Assembly: GCA_026874595.1 (NCBI GenBank)
Contig: CM049316.1
Coordinates: 59,341,676 to 59,405,675, forward strand
Length of the DNA stretch: 64,000 bases
DNA from: Sipunculus nudus
Taxonomy: Eukaryota > Annelida > Sipuncula > Golfingiida > Sipunculidae
Reading direction: 5' to 3'
This document shows, piece by piece, positions 56,701 through 61,162 of the stretch (positions are counted from its first letter, which is position 1; every line of letters starts with the position of its first letter). The notes beneath the pieces were generated by a model. It was not told the origin of the DNA, searched no databases, and was given only the letters and a program-made list of their open reading frames with translations. The position numbers and the translations under genes were made by a program.

Positions 56701-58550
56701 AATTAAAAGCAGTCAAACAGTCAGGGTAACGCAACTGTATCATGACGCATTATAAAGGTAAAAAAGTGGGGTTTTTACAGACGATGTCAGTCTCAGCCGA
56801 CTTAAAAACATTGCCTTCCTGGTAATTTGGGCCTGTTCATTTGACAGCTTTTCTCAGCTCCCTGGGTAGCATACAACCCAAGCAGCCTAGATGGTTATTC
56901 TTATTACAGTGAAACTCCTACTTGTGGACAACTCAGTAAGACGGACAACTCATTAAAGCGGACACTAAATCTCAGTCCCTTCAAATTTGCCTGTATTAAT
57001 ATTATGTTTAACTTAAACTCAGTAAAGCAGACAACTCACTATCCCAAACAACGGACAAATGTTACCGTCCCGCCTGCATATCCAGTACAAACTTTGACCC
57101 TCTAAAGTGGACAGACATGGCGAGCTCTATTTTTGTTCACAAATCTGCCAGGAGATTAGCTGACCTACAATCTTGCAGTCACAAGTTGCTTACCATTTGT
57201 TATGCTCCATGCTCCATTATATGGTTGACATAATCTCTTCTTTGTAATTTTTACTTTAGGAAAATGTCAGCTGCCTCAACACCACACTAGTTTTCCTCAT
57301 GTTTGCCAATCAGCGCAGTGAAATCCCCAAGTACCTGCGTTTACTAAAGAAGAACGCATCCTCCGGGTGTTCACTCACAGGCTCATCACTTATGAAGAAC
57401 TTCAGGTATTTTACAGAAGTGGCTGGCAAAACTTTCTCATCTAACAAACACTAAAACTCAAGAGATAACCAAACCTGTTAAACTGAATATAAATTCGTCC
57501 ATGATCCTATCTGTGTACAGTAGATACTCCATCATAATTCTTGCTGTATTCCTATTTGCATCATCTTGATGCAACGTTAGGTCAGTGTGTCTGTATACTG
57601 TTGCAAAGTACAATGAAACCCTTCTATGAAATGATTCCAGGAATGGGCTCTCTCAAGTTTGTTTGAATTCTTCCAATTGGGTGATTTTTGGCCAGGTTAC
57701 AGGATGCTGAACTTAGTCATTTGGCCAAATTAGCTTCTAAAATTACAGTCTCAGATATGGCAGGAGCTATCATCACCTAATTGTATGCAGATGTTTGTCA
57801 CAAGAAATTGAGGTCTTGGTGGCGCCACCTGCATTGATCTTTTCTTTCTTTTGAAAATAAATGTTCTTATTAATTTTACTGCTCTACTATATAATTTGTA
57901 TATTTTCAGGGATCTCTTACGGTTTTGGCAAGACCATTACCTCCACAAAGACAAGGACTGCAGTGCCCTAGAAAAGGTAAATTAACTACAATTATCCTCT
58001 TATATTGTTATCTCACCAAACAATAACCACAGATTATCCATTAATATATGAATTAGATATATTAAATAACGTATGCAAAATTGTAACATTTTAATGCTGA
58101 CACAAGTGAATATTGATCAAGTGGAAACTATTGTTCATTATCTCCAGAGAATTTGAAAGTTCTGATGTACTTTACTAGCAGTCTTAGATTTGTGGGTAAC
58201 ATATGTGTTCTGTAATCATTTATAACATCTTTTTTCCTTTTGACTTGCCTTCAGTGATTGGGTTTATTTTTACAATTATTACCCTCTCACAGGTATTGCA
58301 GATTTGAAACCCTTGCAAACAAAAATACAACCACATGATTTTACTGCTGTGTGTAAGTTACATTCTCATTGTCATTAACTTTTTTTCAAAGATTTTAAAC
58401 ATAACCATGATACACAACTTTTTTCCCCAGAGCTCAAGGATAAGTTTTGACTACTGGAAGGAGACCGTTCAGTGCCTTGTTGCAGAAAACCGCGACAAAG
58501 ACACTTCAATCATCCATTACATCTCACCGGATGACCTCCGAGAAAACTGA
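19497..58550 (+). CDS. TRPC4AP: TRPC4-associated protein (TRUSS), CUL4-DDB1 substrate receptor, 24 coding exons
   Basis: In vertebrates TRPC4AP is an all-helical cytosolic scaffold (DUF3689 family). It links TNF receptor 1 to IKK signalling and TRPC channels, and serves as a substrate receptor of CUL4-DDB1 ubiquitin ligase. I recognise the family from segments such as LANLCRILAVTISDLD, LKLIPGLSQLFDNFMWK, RAVESYLRGSTSYCDQ, ENVSCLNTTLVFLMFA, LLRFWQDHYLHKDKD and SFDYWKETV. Joined coding exons: 19497-19598, 22603-22734, 24997-25110, 34020-34080, 34526-34590, 35320-35479, 37080-37190, 37641-37703, 38169-38231, 38758-38880, 39281-39414, 40682-40761, 41108-41168, 42005-42063, 43020-43075, 43951-43996, 44704-44787, 45341-45431, 49911-50051, 51286-51397, 51630-51739, 57260-57405, 57910-57976, 58431-58550. 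The total of 2301 nt keeps frame throughout (766 residues). All introns are GT-AG. The start GCCACCATG follows an in-frame TGA at 19479. No membrane segment or signal peptide is seen. Odd points are the weak exon 8 donor (AAG then GTGGGG) and an Arg at position -3 of the C-terminus. Confidence 0.93.
20147..20395 (-). mobile_element. Short element with ~38-bp inverted ends enclosing a tRNA-like head
   Basis: The left end (20147-20183, CGCTTCTATTGAAG through AAAACTGGCTCCT) matches, inverted and imperfectly, the right end (20356-20395, AGGAGCCAGTTTTG through GATTGAAGCG). Between them, on the minus strand, TTAGCATGTAGG resembles an A box and AGGTTCAATTCCC a B box, about 32 bases apart as in a tRNA. 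It may be a SINE captured by a MITE, or a MITE with tRNA-like sequence. Confidence 0.45.
22211..22229. repeat. Poly-C tract (C19)
   Basis: Uninterrupted C run inside intron 1; length is liable to assembly error. Confidence 0.95.
22603..22734 (+). CDS. TRPC4AP: TRPC4AP coding exon 2 (residues 35-78)
   Basis: 132 nt, acceptor TTTCCAG, donor AAG-GTAAGT, phase 0 in and out. Acidic Tyr-rich start (YDYEEDYDLRGIPSTIAEL) corresponds to the region before GIPQLL-type sequence in vertebrates. Confidence 0.88.
22940..23850 (+). repeat. AGGTCA-bearing tandem repeat, ~288-bp period, copy 1
   Basis: Landmarks recur about 288 bases apart: GATGCATTTTAAGC at 23171 and 23458 and a relative at 23811 (after removing the AT tract); GGATTCACATATGGATTTCAAA; TACCTGCCAACAGG; and GGTCATGAGGTCAAAGGTCAAGG. 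The block opens with AGGGCCC and TAGTAATCACCCTGTCCGTCC, as does the second copy at about 25606. Direct AGGTCA repeats lie at 23411-23430 and 23556-23574. No protein is encoded. Confidence 0.75.
23654..23716. repeat. (AT)n microsatellite
   Basis: About 31 AT units. It sits where other units of the surrounding repeat read ATGTATAAATGGCC, so it probably grew from a short TATA inside the repeat. Confidence 0.95.
24997..25110 (+). CDS. TRPC4AP: TRPC4AP coding exon 3 (residues 79-116)
   Basis: 114 nt, acceptor TTGTATTGCAG, donor GAT-GTAAGT, phase 0. Encodes TLNDHLTNYEARRASEETS and ends MLDHGIVD, preceding the helix equivalent to the GGVDLLVEIL region of vertebrates. Confidence 0.88.
25606..27040 (+). 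repeat. AGGTCA-bearing tandem repeat, copy 2, interrupted by a MITE
   Basis: Opens like copy 1 (AGGGCCCACTTGAAT, TAGTAATCACCCTGTTCATCC). It contains AAGGTCAAAGGCCAAGGTCAC at about 26021 and ATCAAAGGTCAAGGTCACAG at about 26176. The unit is split at 26276 by a MITE and resumes at 26980 with CCTACCAATCAGGGAAGAACC and ACACGGTCAAAG. Confidence 0.65.
26276..26979 (+). mobile_element. 704-bp MITE with ~28-bp terminal inverted repeats, TA target
   Basis: The left end TAAGGCC-A(10)-GTTCTGCTTCC is matched inverted by the right end GGAAGCAGAAC-AT(9)-GGCCTTA. Removing it, with one flanking TA, rejoins the host repeat unit, so TA is the target duplication. This fits a Tc1/mariner-type (IS630) element. 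A 109-codon minus-strand frame inside has no recognisable transposase features. The interior also carries related CCGACCC/ACCTACC and CCGACCTACCTACCC motifs near each end. Confidence 0.75.
28252..28408 (+). repeat. DIRS left inverted terminal repeat
   Basis: Pairs with 33280-33437 in inverse orientation with few mismatches. Shared landmarks are TTAATGAGAATTTTCTCTG, CCGAAAATTTTCCCTTA, TATTATCGCCCATCCCGCC and CTGTAATCACATTTTT. Confidence 0.93.
28529..29416 (+). pseudogene. DIRS gag-like ORF1 remnant
   Basis: The frame starting at 28529 encodes a Cys/His cluster near the N-terminus: CSSCG, then WDSH, CFTC, CFFC, and W residues after it (SDKWAMFHAW). Such a zinc-binding-like head is usual for ORF1 of DIRS elements. 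A stop occurs at about 28712 and a G14 tract at 28760-28773 follows. The same frame reopens at 29063-29416 as a Pro/Ala-rich stretch. Further downstream sequence to about 30130 is probably the rest of ORF1 but shows no motif I can name. Confidence 0.55.
28760..28773. repeat. Poly-G tract (G14) inside DIRS
   Basis: Homopolymer in the gag-like region; a likely place for a frame change by replication slippage or assembly error. Confidence 0.95.
30135..31841 (+). pseudogene. DIRS reverse transcriptase and RNase H, broken
   Basis: All recognisable motifs lie in one frame. The palm start LDLPDACHIPF (about 30550) corresponds to DLKDAYF of DIRS enzymes. Next come QNRVYILRTLPFGVNVGP (about 30630), FLADWLI (about 30756) in place of the YLDDWL catalytic box, and GRLYLRPVQ in the thumb/connection. 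RNase H follows: GWGAHM (first acidic position changed), FLELRAV, RTDNTPVVAYI and HLPGVSIILADALSRR (to about 31570). In-frame stops occur after the LPDA box, twice before the FLAD box, near 30955 and in the connection at about 31164. One of the two catalytic aspartates of the YxDD box is replaced by Ala. The copy cannot encode an active enzyme. Confidence 0.82.
31672..31683. repeat. Poly-C tract (C12) at a frame change
   Basis: Upstream of the tract the DIRS protein signal is in the RT/RNase H frame; downstream it continues one frame over. Confidence 0.9.
31684..31989 (+). pseudogene. DIRS methylase-like (MT) segment, frame-shifted
   Basis: After the RNase H the RT frame reads WCFFAHLGRPEFDLF up to the C12 tract. 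The next frame then gives FLFAFPVPHLIRLSR and ILQFHPEAPWFSLWRLLI. This resembles the segment between RNase H and recombinase in DIRS1-like elements (FAFPPFxLI then APWFPLL). That region has been compared to Dam-like methylases; its function is unclear. Confidence 0.5.
31950..32987 (+). pseudogene. DIRS tyrosine recombinase, split over three frames
   Basis: The N-terminal core-binding part lies at 31950-32400 (RRRASARIYDSRWRLFTGWA, then SYPSLRGYRAALLSVL). The first catalytic Arg appears in a second frame at about 32413-32530 (ITSAGHRSELPALV). A third frame, about 32545-32972, carries KKLFIS and the H-x-x-R box (KAHDVRAISPSLA, about 32830-32870). The nucleophile Tyr box FYLSDV (about 32942) is back in the first frame. 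All four catalytic landmarks can be seen, but at least three frame changes separate them. A G13 tract at 32677-32689 lies within. Confidence 0.78.
33128..33240 (+). repeat. DIRS internal complementary region
   Basis: 33128-33176 is the reverse complement of 28230-28279 (left terminus). 33177-33240 is the reverse complement of about 33420-33481 (right terminus). The two halves abut, which predicts the exact element ends and is the template signature of a circular DIRS intermediate. Confidence 0.88.
33280..33437 (-). repeat. DIRS right inverted terminal repeat
   Basis: Inverse match of 28252-28408, running from AAAAATGTGATTACAGG to GAGAATTTTC-type sequence and GCTCACAAC in reverse order. Confidence 0.93.
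34020..34080 (+). CDS. TRPC4AP: TRPC4AP coding exon 4 (residues 117-136)
   Basis: 61 nt, acceptor TTTTTATTGCAG, donor TAG-GTGAGA, ends in phase 1. Encodes VLQRYLMMSMMVPEG. It continues GIVD of exon 3 into a helix matching the VDLLVEILMRP region. Confidence 0.87.
34526..34590 (+). CDS. TRPC4AP: TRPC4AP coding exon 5 (residues 137-158)
   Basis: 65 nt, acceptor GTTTTCCAG, donor ACG-GTAAGT, ends in phase 0. Encodes DESQLRVKSLCLEIMCKIIS. Confidence 0.88.
35320..35479 (+). CDS. TRPC4AP: TRPC4AP coding exon 6 (residues 159-211)
   Basis: 160 nt, acceptor CTCTGTTGTAG, donor ATCA-GTAAGT, ends in phase 1. Encodes GEKLGRLLGEQDDFMNYLFT and AQMIEDIL, the strongly conserved armadillo-like helices (compare LFTLM and LIEDIL in vertebrates). 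The open frame reads on into the intron, but the donor is excellent and the next exon joins in phase. Confidence 0.9.
35480..37079 (+). other. TRPC4AP intron 6 carrying a family B element
   Basis: 1.6 kb. 36083-36992 is a Helentron-like element; the rest shows no gene. Confidence 0.8.
36083..36992 (+). mobile_element. Helentron-like non-autonomous element, family B, copy 1
   Basis: The 5' end TGTATCCGCCAAAACGAAG, then TTTTGCCGATAC, forms a terminal hairpin. The 3' part has GGTGGATAC, the inverse of the 5' GTATCCGCC, then a decayed hairpin (GTTGTCG, CTTT, GACTAC) and the end ATTCTAGT. The insertion lies between T and T. The interior has two core units, with AGGTGGCGCCACC or AGGTGGCACCACC palindromes at about 36403, 36555, 36685 and 36833, and a CCGCCGCCGCC tract near the 5' end. 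Boundaries follow those fixed by the nested copy at 52581-53774. No coding capacity. Confidence 0.72.
37080..37190 (+). CDS. TRPC4AP: TRPC4AP coding exon 7 (residues 212-248)
   Basis: 111 nt, acceptor TACCTGCAG, donor CAT-GTAAGT, phase 1 in and out. Encodes NDNQLANLCRILAVTISDLD, one of the best-conserved TRPC4AP segments. Confidence 0.94.
37641..37703 (+). CDS. TRPC4AP: TRPC4AP coding exon 8 (residues 249-269)
   Basis: 63 nt, acceptor TTTCTTTCCAG, ends in phase 1 before GTGGGG, an unusually weak donor. Encodes LFAQNKQKRSKGFVNVRDIN, matching the LLAKNAQQKK then EIN region of the vertebrate protein. Phase and homology both require this junction. Confidence 0.85.
38169..38231 (+). CDS. TRPC4AP: TRPC4AP coding exon 9 (residues 270-290)
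   Basis: 63 nt, acceptor TATATTTCAG, donor ACT-GTAAGT, phase 1 in and out. Encodes EHLLSIPNLLARLVRLATSS, matching the ALLSIPGFVERLCKLAT region. Confidence 0.92.
38758..38880 (+). CDS. TRPC4AP: TRPC4AP coding exon 10 (residues 291-331)
   Basis: 123 nt, acceptor GTTTTCTCAG, donor GAG-GTGAGA, phase 1 in and out. Encodes VDCWMEWIEDNMSEAAF, matching an E-x-W-x-x-W-x-D-N segment, followed by an acidic stretch. Confidence 0.88.
39281..39414 (+). CDS. TRPC4AP: TRPC4AP coding exon 11 (residues 332-376)
   Basis: 134 nt, acceptor TGTATTGCAG, donor AAG-GTTAGT, ends in phase 0. Encodes MLGVQVIYVLGLFLVGKHRK, equivalent to LEVLYVLCVLLMGRQRN of vertebrates. The hydrophobic run is a buried helix, not a clear membrane span. 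Confidence 0.92.
39415..40681 (+). repeat. TRPC4AP intron 11 with two copies of an intronic repeat (family C)
   Basis: About 39448-39690 and 39990-40270 share with about 42335-42785 and 48735-49145 the landmarks GGTATACCC, TCCATCTGTC, TAACTTACCAGGGCTTTGATGGATT, TGAAACTC and GGCAAAATCCA. The better copies end in TATGCACCATTTG. This looks like a dispersed multi-unit noncoding repeat; its ends are not sharply defined. Confidence 0.55.
40682..40761 (+). CDS. TRPC4AP: TRPC4AP coding exon 12 (residues 377-402)
   Basis: 80 nt, acceptor TTCATTTAG, donor ATT-GTGAGT, ends in phase 2. Encodes AELKLIPGLSQLFDNFMWK, nearly identical in pattern to the vertebrate segment. Confidence 0.95.
41108..41168 (+). 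CDS. TRPC4AP: TRPC4AP coding exon 13 (residues 403-423)
   Basis: 61 nt, acceptor TTGAGTTTCAG, donor CCA-GTGAGT, ends in phase 0. Encodes RHRLRGHNASCECSP, matching the HGHNQNCDCSP motif. Confidence 0.93.
41183..41643 (+). mobile_element. 461-bp TA-flanked MITE next to a splice donor
   Basis: CTGTGGTT at 41183 and AACCACAG ending at 41643 form short inverted ends, each bordered by TA (41181-41182, 41644-41645). The interior carries a repeated ATATTCGCGATTT motif. It begins 15 bases past the end of exon 13. A Tc1/mariner-type MITE is the best guess. Confidence 0.55.
42005..42063 (+). CDS. TRPC4AP: TRPC4AP coding exon 14 (residues 424-442)
   Basis: 59 nt, acceptor ATATTTCCAG, donor AGA-GTAAGT, ends in phase 2. 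Encodes EVALKIQFLRLVHSFCDHS, matching DITLKIQFLRLLQSFSDH. Confidence 0.95.
42335..42785 (+). repeat. Intronic repeat family C copy (intron 14)
   Basis: From GACGGGGCATATTATGG to AGTATGCACCATTTGGGGTG. Shares the landmarks listed for intron 11 and contains GGTCAGAGGTCACTGGG. Confidence 0.5.
43020..43075 (+). CDS. TRPC4AP: TRPC4AP coding exon 15 (residues 443-461)
   Basis: 56 nt, acceptor TTTCTTTTCAG, donor ATA-GTAAGT, ends in phase 1. Encodes FKHLLLTRVELEEIKRIN. Confidence 0.92.
43951..43996 (+). CDS. TRPC4AP: TRPC4AP coding exon 16 (residues 462-476)
   Basis: 46 nt, the shortest exon. Acceptor TTTTTATTTCAG, donor TAG-GTAAGA, ends in phase 2. Encodes SKAGALKIEGLDDIC. Confidence 0.88.
44704..44787 (+). 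CDS. TRPC4AP: TRPC4AP coding exon 17 (residues 477-504)
   Basis: 84 nt, acceptor CTTTCAACAG, donor CAG-GTGAGA, ends in phase 2. Encodes GNKGLLSKIIDVMKKEPTAS, matching KRGLLTRLLQVMKKEPAES. Confidence 0.95.
45341..45431 (+). CDS. TRPC4AP: TRPC4AP coding exon 18 (residues 505-535)
   Basis: 91 nt, acceptor TTGTTGACAG, donor CAG-GTAAGG, ends in phase 0. Encodes FWLARAVESYLRGSTSYCDQ and LRRGLLQ, the most conserved stretch of the family. Confidence 0.96.
45472..48723 (+). mobile_element. Helentron-like non-autonomous element, family A, intron 18 copy
   Basis: 5' end TTTTTAGCTCAGCTGACT, ACAA, GTCATCTGAGCT (hairpin), then a (CCGT/CTGT)n microsatellite at about 45530-45560. Two core units are about 685 bases apart (anchors at 45630 and 46315), followed by a roughly 1.9-kb unique part. 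The 3' end has TCAGCTGAGC (48689-48698), palindrome GACCCATGGGTC (48704-48715) and CCTTGTTT. By eye it matches the intron 21 copy along its whole length with scattered substitutions and small indels. No Rep/helicase frame. Confidence 0.75.
47014..47030. repeat. Poly-C tract inside family A element
   Basis: C17 here against a much shorter C run at about 54926 in the matching position of the other copy. Confidence 0.95.
48735..49145 (+). repeat. Intronic repeat family C copy (intron 18)
   Basis: Two linked units with GGATTTTCATGAAACTCGC, ATAGATTATCTCACCCTGAG and GAGGTCAGAGGTCACC landmarks, as in introns 11 and 14. Confidence 0.5.
49534..49708 (+). mobile_element. 175-bp pogo/Tigger-like MITE
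   Basis: CAGTGAAACCT-TGTTGTG at the left and CACAATGAGGTTTCACTG at the right are inverted, and both are bordered by TA (49532-49533, 49709-49710). The interior has no coding capacity. Confidence 0.7.
49911..50051 (+). CDS. TRPC4AP: TRPC4AP coding exon 19 (residues 536-582)
   Basis: 141 nt, acceptor TTTTATTTTCAG, donor AAG-GTCAGT, phase 0. Encodes SSFDLMGELIKFNVESFKAL, matching SYFDLLGELMKFNVDAFK. Confidence 0.95.
51286..51397 (+). CDS. TRPC4AP: TRPC4AP coding exon 20 (residues 583-619)
   Basis: 112 nt, acceptor TTCTTTTTATAG, donor CAG-GTGAGT, ends in phase 1. Encodes RNLVDSNMFIRSLMLSLEHF, matching SLVDSNMLVRCVTLSLDRF. Confidence 0.95.
51630..51739 (+). CDS. TRPC4AP: TRPC4AP coding exon 21 (residues 620-656)
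   Basis: 110 nt, acceptor AATTTTGCAG, donor CAG-GTAACC, ends in phase 0. Encodes EYLIKLINIINVESLTQ, matching FLFRLINIIHVQTLTQ. Confidence 0.95.
52195..56539 (+). mobile_element. Helentron-like non-autonomous element, family A, intron 21 copy with nested insertion
   Basis: Same ends and interior as the intron 18 copy: 5' TTTTTAGCTGAGCTGACT (one C-to-G change), microsatellite at about 52250-52290, core anchors at about 52358 and 54236, 3' TCAGCTGAGC at 56505-56514, palindrome GACCCATGGGTC at 56520-56531, then CCTTGTTT. Without the nested element it is about 3.15 kb. It lies in the same orientation as the gene. Confidence 0.75.
52581..53774 (+). mobile_element. Helentron-like non-autonomous element, family B, nested copy
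   Basis: The intron 18 copy shows the empty site (ATATAATTTAAAAAAG). Here the sequence is split as ATATAAT, element, TTAAAAAAG, so the element runs from TGTATCC to CTAGT and sits between T and T without target duplication. The 5' hairpin is GTATCCGCC-AAAAC / GTTTTGCGGATAC. At the 3' end GGTGGATAC (53733-53741) precedes a perfect 7-bp stem (GTAGTCG 53744-53750, CGACTAC 53756-53762) and 12 bases ending CTAGT, the CTRRT-type Helitron terminus. Core units carry six AGGTGGCGCCACCT palindromes (about 52902, 53052, 53184, 53330, 53462, 53610) and ATCTCGGGAACCGTTTGACC. Confidence 0.82.
57260..57405 (+). CDS. TRPC4AP: TRPC4AP coding exon 22 (residues 657-704)
   Basis: 146 nt, acceptor TTTTTACTTTAG, donor CAG-GTATTT, ends in phase 2. 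Encodes ENVSCLNTTLVFLMFANQRS and PKYLRLLKK, almost the vertebrate sequence. Confidence 0.96.
57819..57832. repeat. Isolated GGTGGCGCCACCT palindrome in intron 22
   Basis: TTGGTGGCGCCACCTGCA in otherwise ordinary intron sequence, without the hairpins or core units of the two repeat families that carry the same palindrome. It may be a very short relic of a family B unit, since CCACCTGCA is the family B context. Confidence 0.6.
57910..57976 (+). CDS. TRPC4AP: TRPC4AP coding exon 23 (residues 705-727)
   Basis: 67 nt, acceptor GTATATTTTCAG, donor AAG-GTAAAT, ends in phase 0. Encodes DLLRFWQDHYLHKDKDCSAL, matching LLRFWQQHYLHKDKDS. Confidence 0.96.
58431..58550 (+). CDS. TRPC4AP: TRPC4AP last coding exon 24 (residues 728-766, stop)
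   Basis: Acceptor TTTTTTCCCCAG. Encodes SSRISFDYWKETVQCLVAEN and ends SPDDLREN before TGA. The SFxYWKETV motif is the vertebrate C-terminal landmark. Confidence 0.94.
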   Translation, partial: SSRISFDYWKETVQCLVAENRDKDTSIIHYISPDDLREN

Positions 58551-60240
58551 CCTGGCTGTTTACAACTCCCTGTTGAGTCCGCCCACCTCGCTGATCTCAG
58601 CTACACTGTCCTTGGTTTTACCAATGACATATGGAGCCATGTGGATGCTTGCCATGTCTGAACATTTTCCGCTGTTCAGGTGCGTATGATGCGGGAGGTA
58701 TTACCAATGTTCTCGGACAGCTTCTGAAGTTTGTTTGTGCGGTGGTTTACTTACACCGCACTTGACTGTCAGAAGGTTAACAAGATGGTGGCAAAAGTCA
58801 AGAAATCAGAAAGTTCACCGCTTTCAGGTTTGGCCCTGTTGTTGTCCTTGCAGTCTGCTGGCAGAGATGTAAGGGAAATAAAACCCAGGCACAGATGGCG
58901 GGGAAATCCATCAACGAAACAGATGGAGGAACATTAACTGTATGGTTGGCAGTCAGTATGTGGCAAAGAAGAAAGGGGAAATTTATTTGCAGTTGAAAGA
59001 TGAAGGAAATGTAATTTGATGGCATTGTTGAATCAGGAAAGTAATTTCTGGGTCTGATGGATAGGGAATAAACTGCATAAATGTTTTGCATACAGCAAAA
59101 GGGAATTCAACCTCTATCACAGATGGATGTTAAATGAACTGCTGGAACAGTTTACCATAAACTGATAAGAAATTTACTGTTTGGAACATTTAATGGCCGA
59201 AGTGCTTAAGCCATAGGAAGATATGAAACTGAAAAAAGTTTATTCAGACCTGGAGAGATCAAACTGCAAACACAAATAAAAGGATAGGGAATACATGAGC
59301 CTAGTTTCACTGCAAACTGCACAGCTCACGGGTCCTACTATGGAATATGCTTATGATAGCAGAAGCACAGTTTATATTTATCTCCCAAACCATGTGTCTG
59401 ACCCAGGTATCTGATTGGTTGAAGTGATATGTTAATGAGAGGTTAAAGGTCAGGTAGGTGTCATGGTGATCAGATTAGTTGAAATAACATGTTAATGAGA
59501 GGTTAAAGGTCAGGTAGGTGTCTTGGTGCAGTTTGATGTATGATGAAAGAGTTGCTAAGCGGCTCGGCCTTTACAAAATCGGGTGGCTATTTTACCAGCA
59601 GTTAAGTTACTGCTATTTTTACAAACAGTTTAAATCCTTACGGAAGTAACTTATCTAAGTCAGGTTTTCTTACACGTGATAGAATATACACCTCAAGTCA
59701 TATATACAGATGGATATGTTTAAAAATAATCAAACGTTAGGATATTTTAAAATATGATTTATTTTTACCAATTTAAGGACTGCCGTAGTCTAGTTAACAT
59801 CTGATTAAGTGACAAGTTTTAATGGGATGTAATCAAAAGAAACTGGCAGGTTGAGCTTAAACAATTCTAGGAGCAGCTTTCATAGGGTTCCAAGCTCAGT
59901 GATCGACTCTCAAACAAAGCCATAATGGGCTTGAATTCAGTTGCAGATTCTGACAGATTGTCATTTTTACAGGAATTACACCTCTGTGATACAGTGAAAT
60001 GCTGCAGCTTGGTTATGATCTCTTGTTGTTTGGCATTGAGACAAATTACTTATTGTCTGATATAAGTCGAATAGCAAAATAAAAAATGCATACTCTCTTG
60101 TTGAAAGGCATTCTAGGAAGTTGATGGCTCTAGTAAATATATTAAAAATATAACTTGAGTATGGATTCACGTCAACTAGAAGTTGCACTTTTTGAATGCT
60201 CAATTGATTCAGAAAAGTTGCTGAAACCAAGTTAATAGCT
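58551..60240 (+). other. TRPC4AP 3' UTR and downstream flank
   Basis: Candidate AATAAA signals lie at about 58876, 59067 and 59275; the true cleavage site is not evident. A 60-bp unit is tandemly duplicated at about 59401-59520. Beyond that there is AT-rich sequence without a supported gene. Confidence 0.5.
59401..59520 (+). repeat. 60-bp tandem duplication with AGGTTAAAGGTCA
   Basis: Two adjacent units exactly 60 bases apart share GTTAATGAGAGGTTAAAGG and TCAGGTAGGTGTC. They are nearly identical, so the duplication looks recent. Confidence 0.9.
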
Positions 60241-60836
60241 ATGAATTGATACTTTTACAAATGTATAATGAAAACAAAGAACCCCCCCCCCCCCCCAGGG
60301 AATAAGTAGTTCCAGCTTAAGTAGTCTCTCTTGCACAGTCCGTTCACTCAAAAAAAAACCAAAAAAAAAAAAAAACCAATCTGCAATATTTTCCTATAAA
60401 TTAAATCTTCATATGAAATTATGTAAAGTTTCCTTAAATATTGTTAATTGTTTATCCAATGTTTTCCTTTTATTTTTTCATTTACACACCTCATGTTTTT
60501 TTGTTTTTTTTATGGTATTTTTTTGTCCATGTGAAAATCAATCAAAATTCACTCCATTATTTATCAGAAATGTCTGTTCCTGGTGTTACATTTACATGCA
60601 ATACTGTTAAAAGTACTATTACAAGGCATTTTACAAACCATCAGTGGTAGCAAATATATTCTTCATTACATAATATTAAATATTTTATCATGGAAGAAAA
60701 TGTTTAATTTACATTTAAAATTCTATGCTATTTTAGAATTTAATTTGAAACAAAAGAAGTGACTTTAAGTTTACTCAAATTAACATGGTGCAGTGATTGC
60801 TAACTGATATTTAATGGGTCATCCTGAGTAGTAGTG

Positions 60837-61162
60837 TTGGGAGTCGCTGCGTTGATCACAATCGATCATTAACAGCATATCAGCAATGGATGATGAATTA
60901 CTACTTGCTTCTGAGTGGTGTTTGGAATCGGCTGTAATTTCACGATTAATCATCCATTAAAATAAGTTGACCTCTCAGTGTATGAAATTTCTGATCAAAT
61001 ATAGACCTGCACACCCTCTCAGTTGAATTTAGGAAAGCATAGATTCCATCATTATAAAGCTTAACCTTTGTGAGAAACTCTGTAATTGATTACGGCAATG
61101 CAAGATCGATCATCTTATCGTCTGCATCAGCCAATCACAATCGATCATCAGTCCCAACACGA
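60837..61162 (+). mobile_element. Possible hAT-type MITE
   Basis: GTGTTGGGA near 60835 is matched inverted by TCCCAACAC ending near 61162, and TCACAATCGATCAT occurs near both ends. The AGTGTTGGG start is common among hAT elements. I could not find a clean 8-bp target duplication, so this is weak. Confidence 0.3.

Larger units (their letters stand above)
51740..57259 (+). other. TRPC4AP intron 21, expanded by nested elements
   Basis: 5.5 kb. The family A copy occupies 52195-56539, with a family B element nested at 52581-53774. Around 56911-57115 lies a single pogo-like end (ACAGTGAAACTCC) followed by repeated AAGNGGACA/GGACAACTCA motifs; no matching second end was found. Confidence 0.8.
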
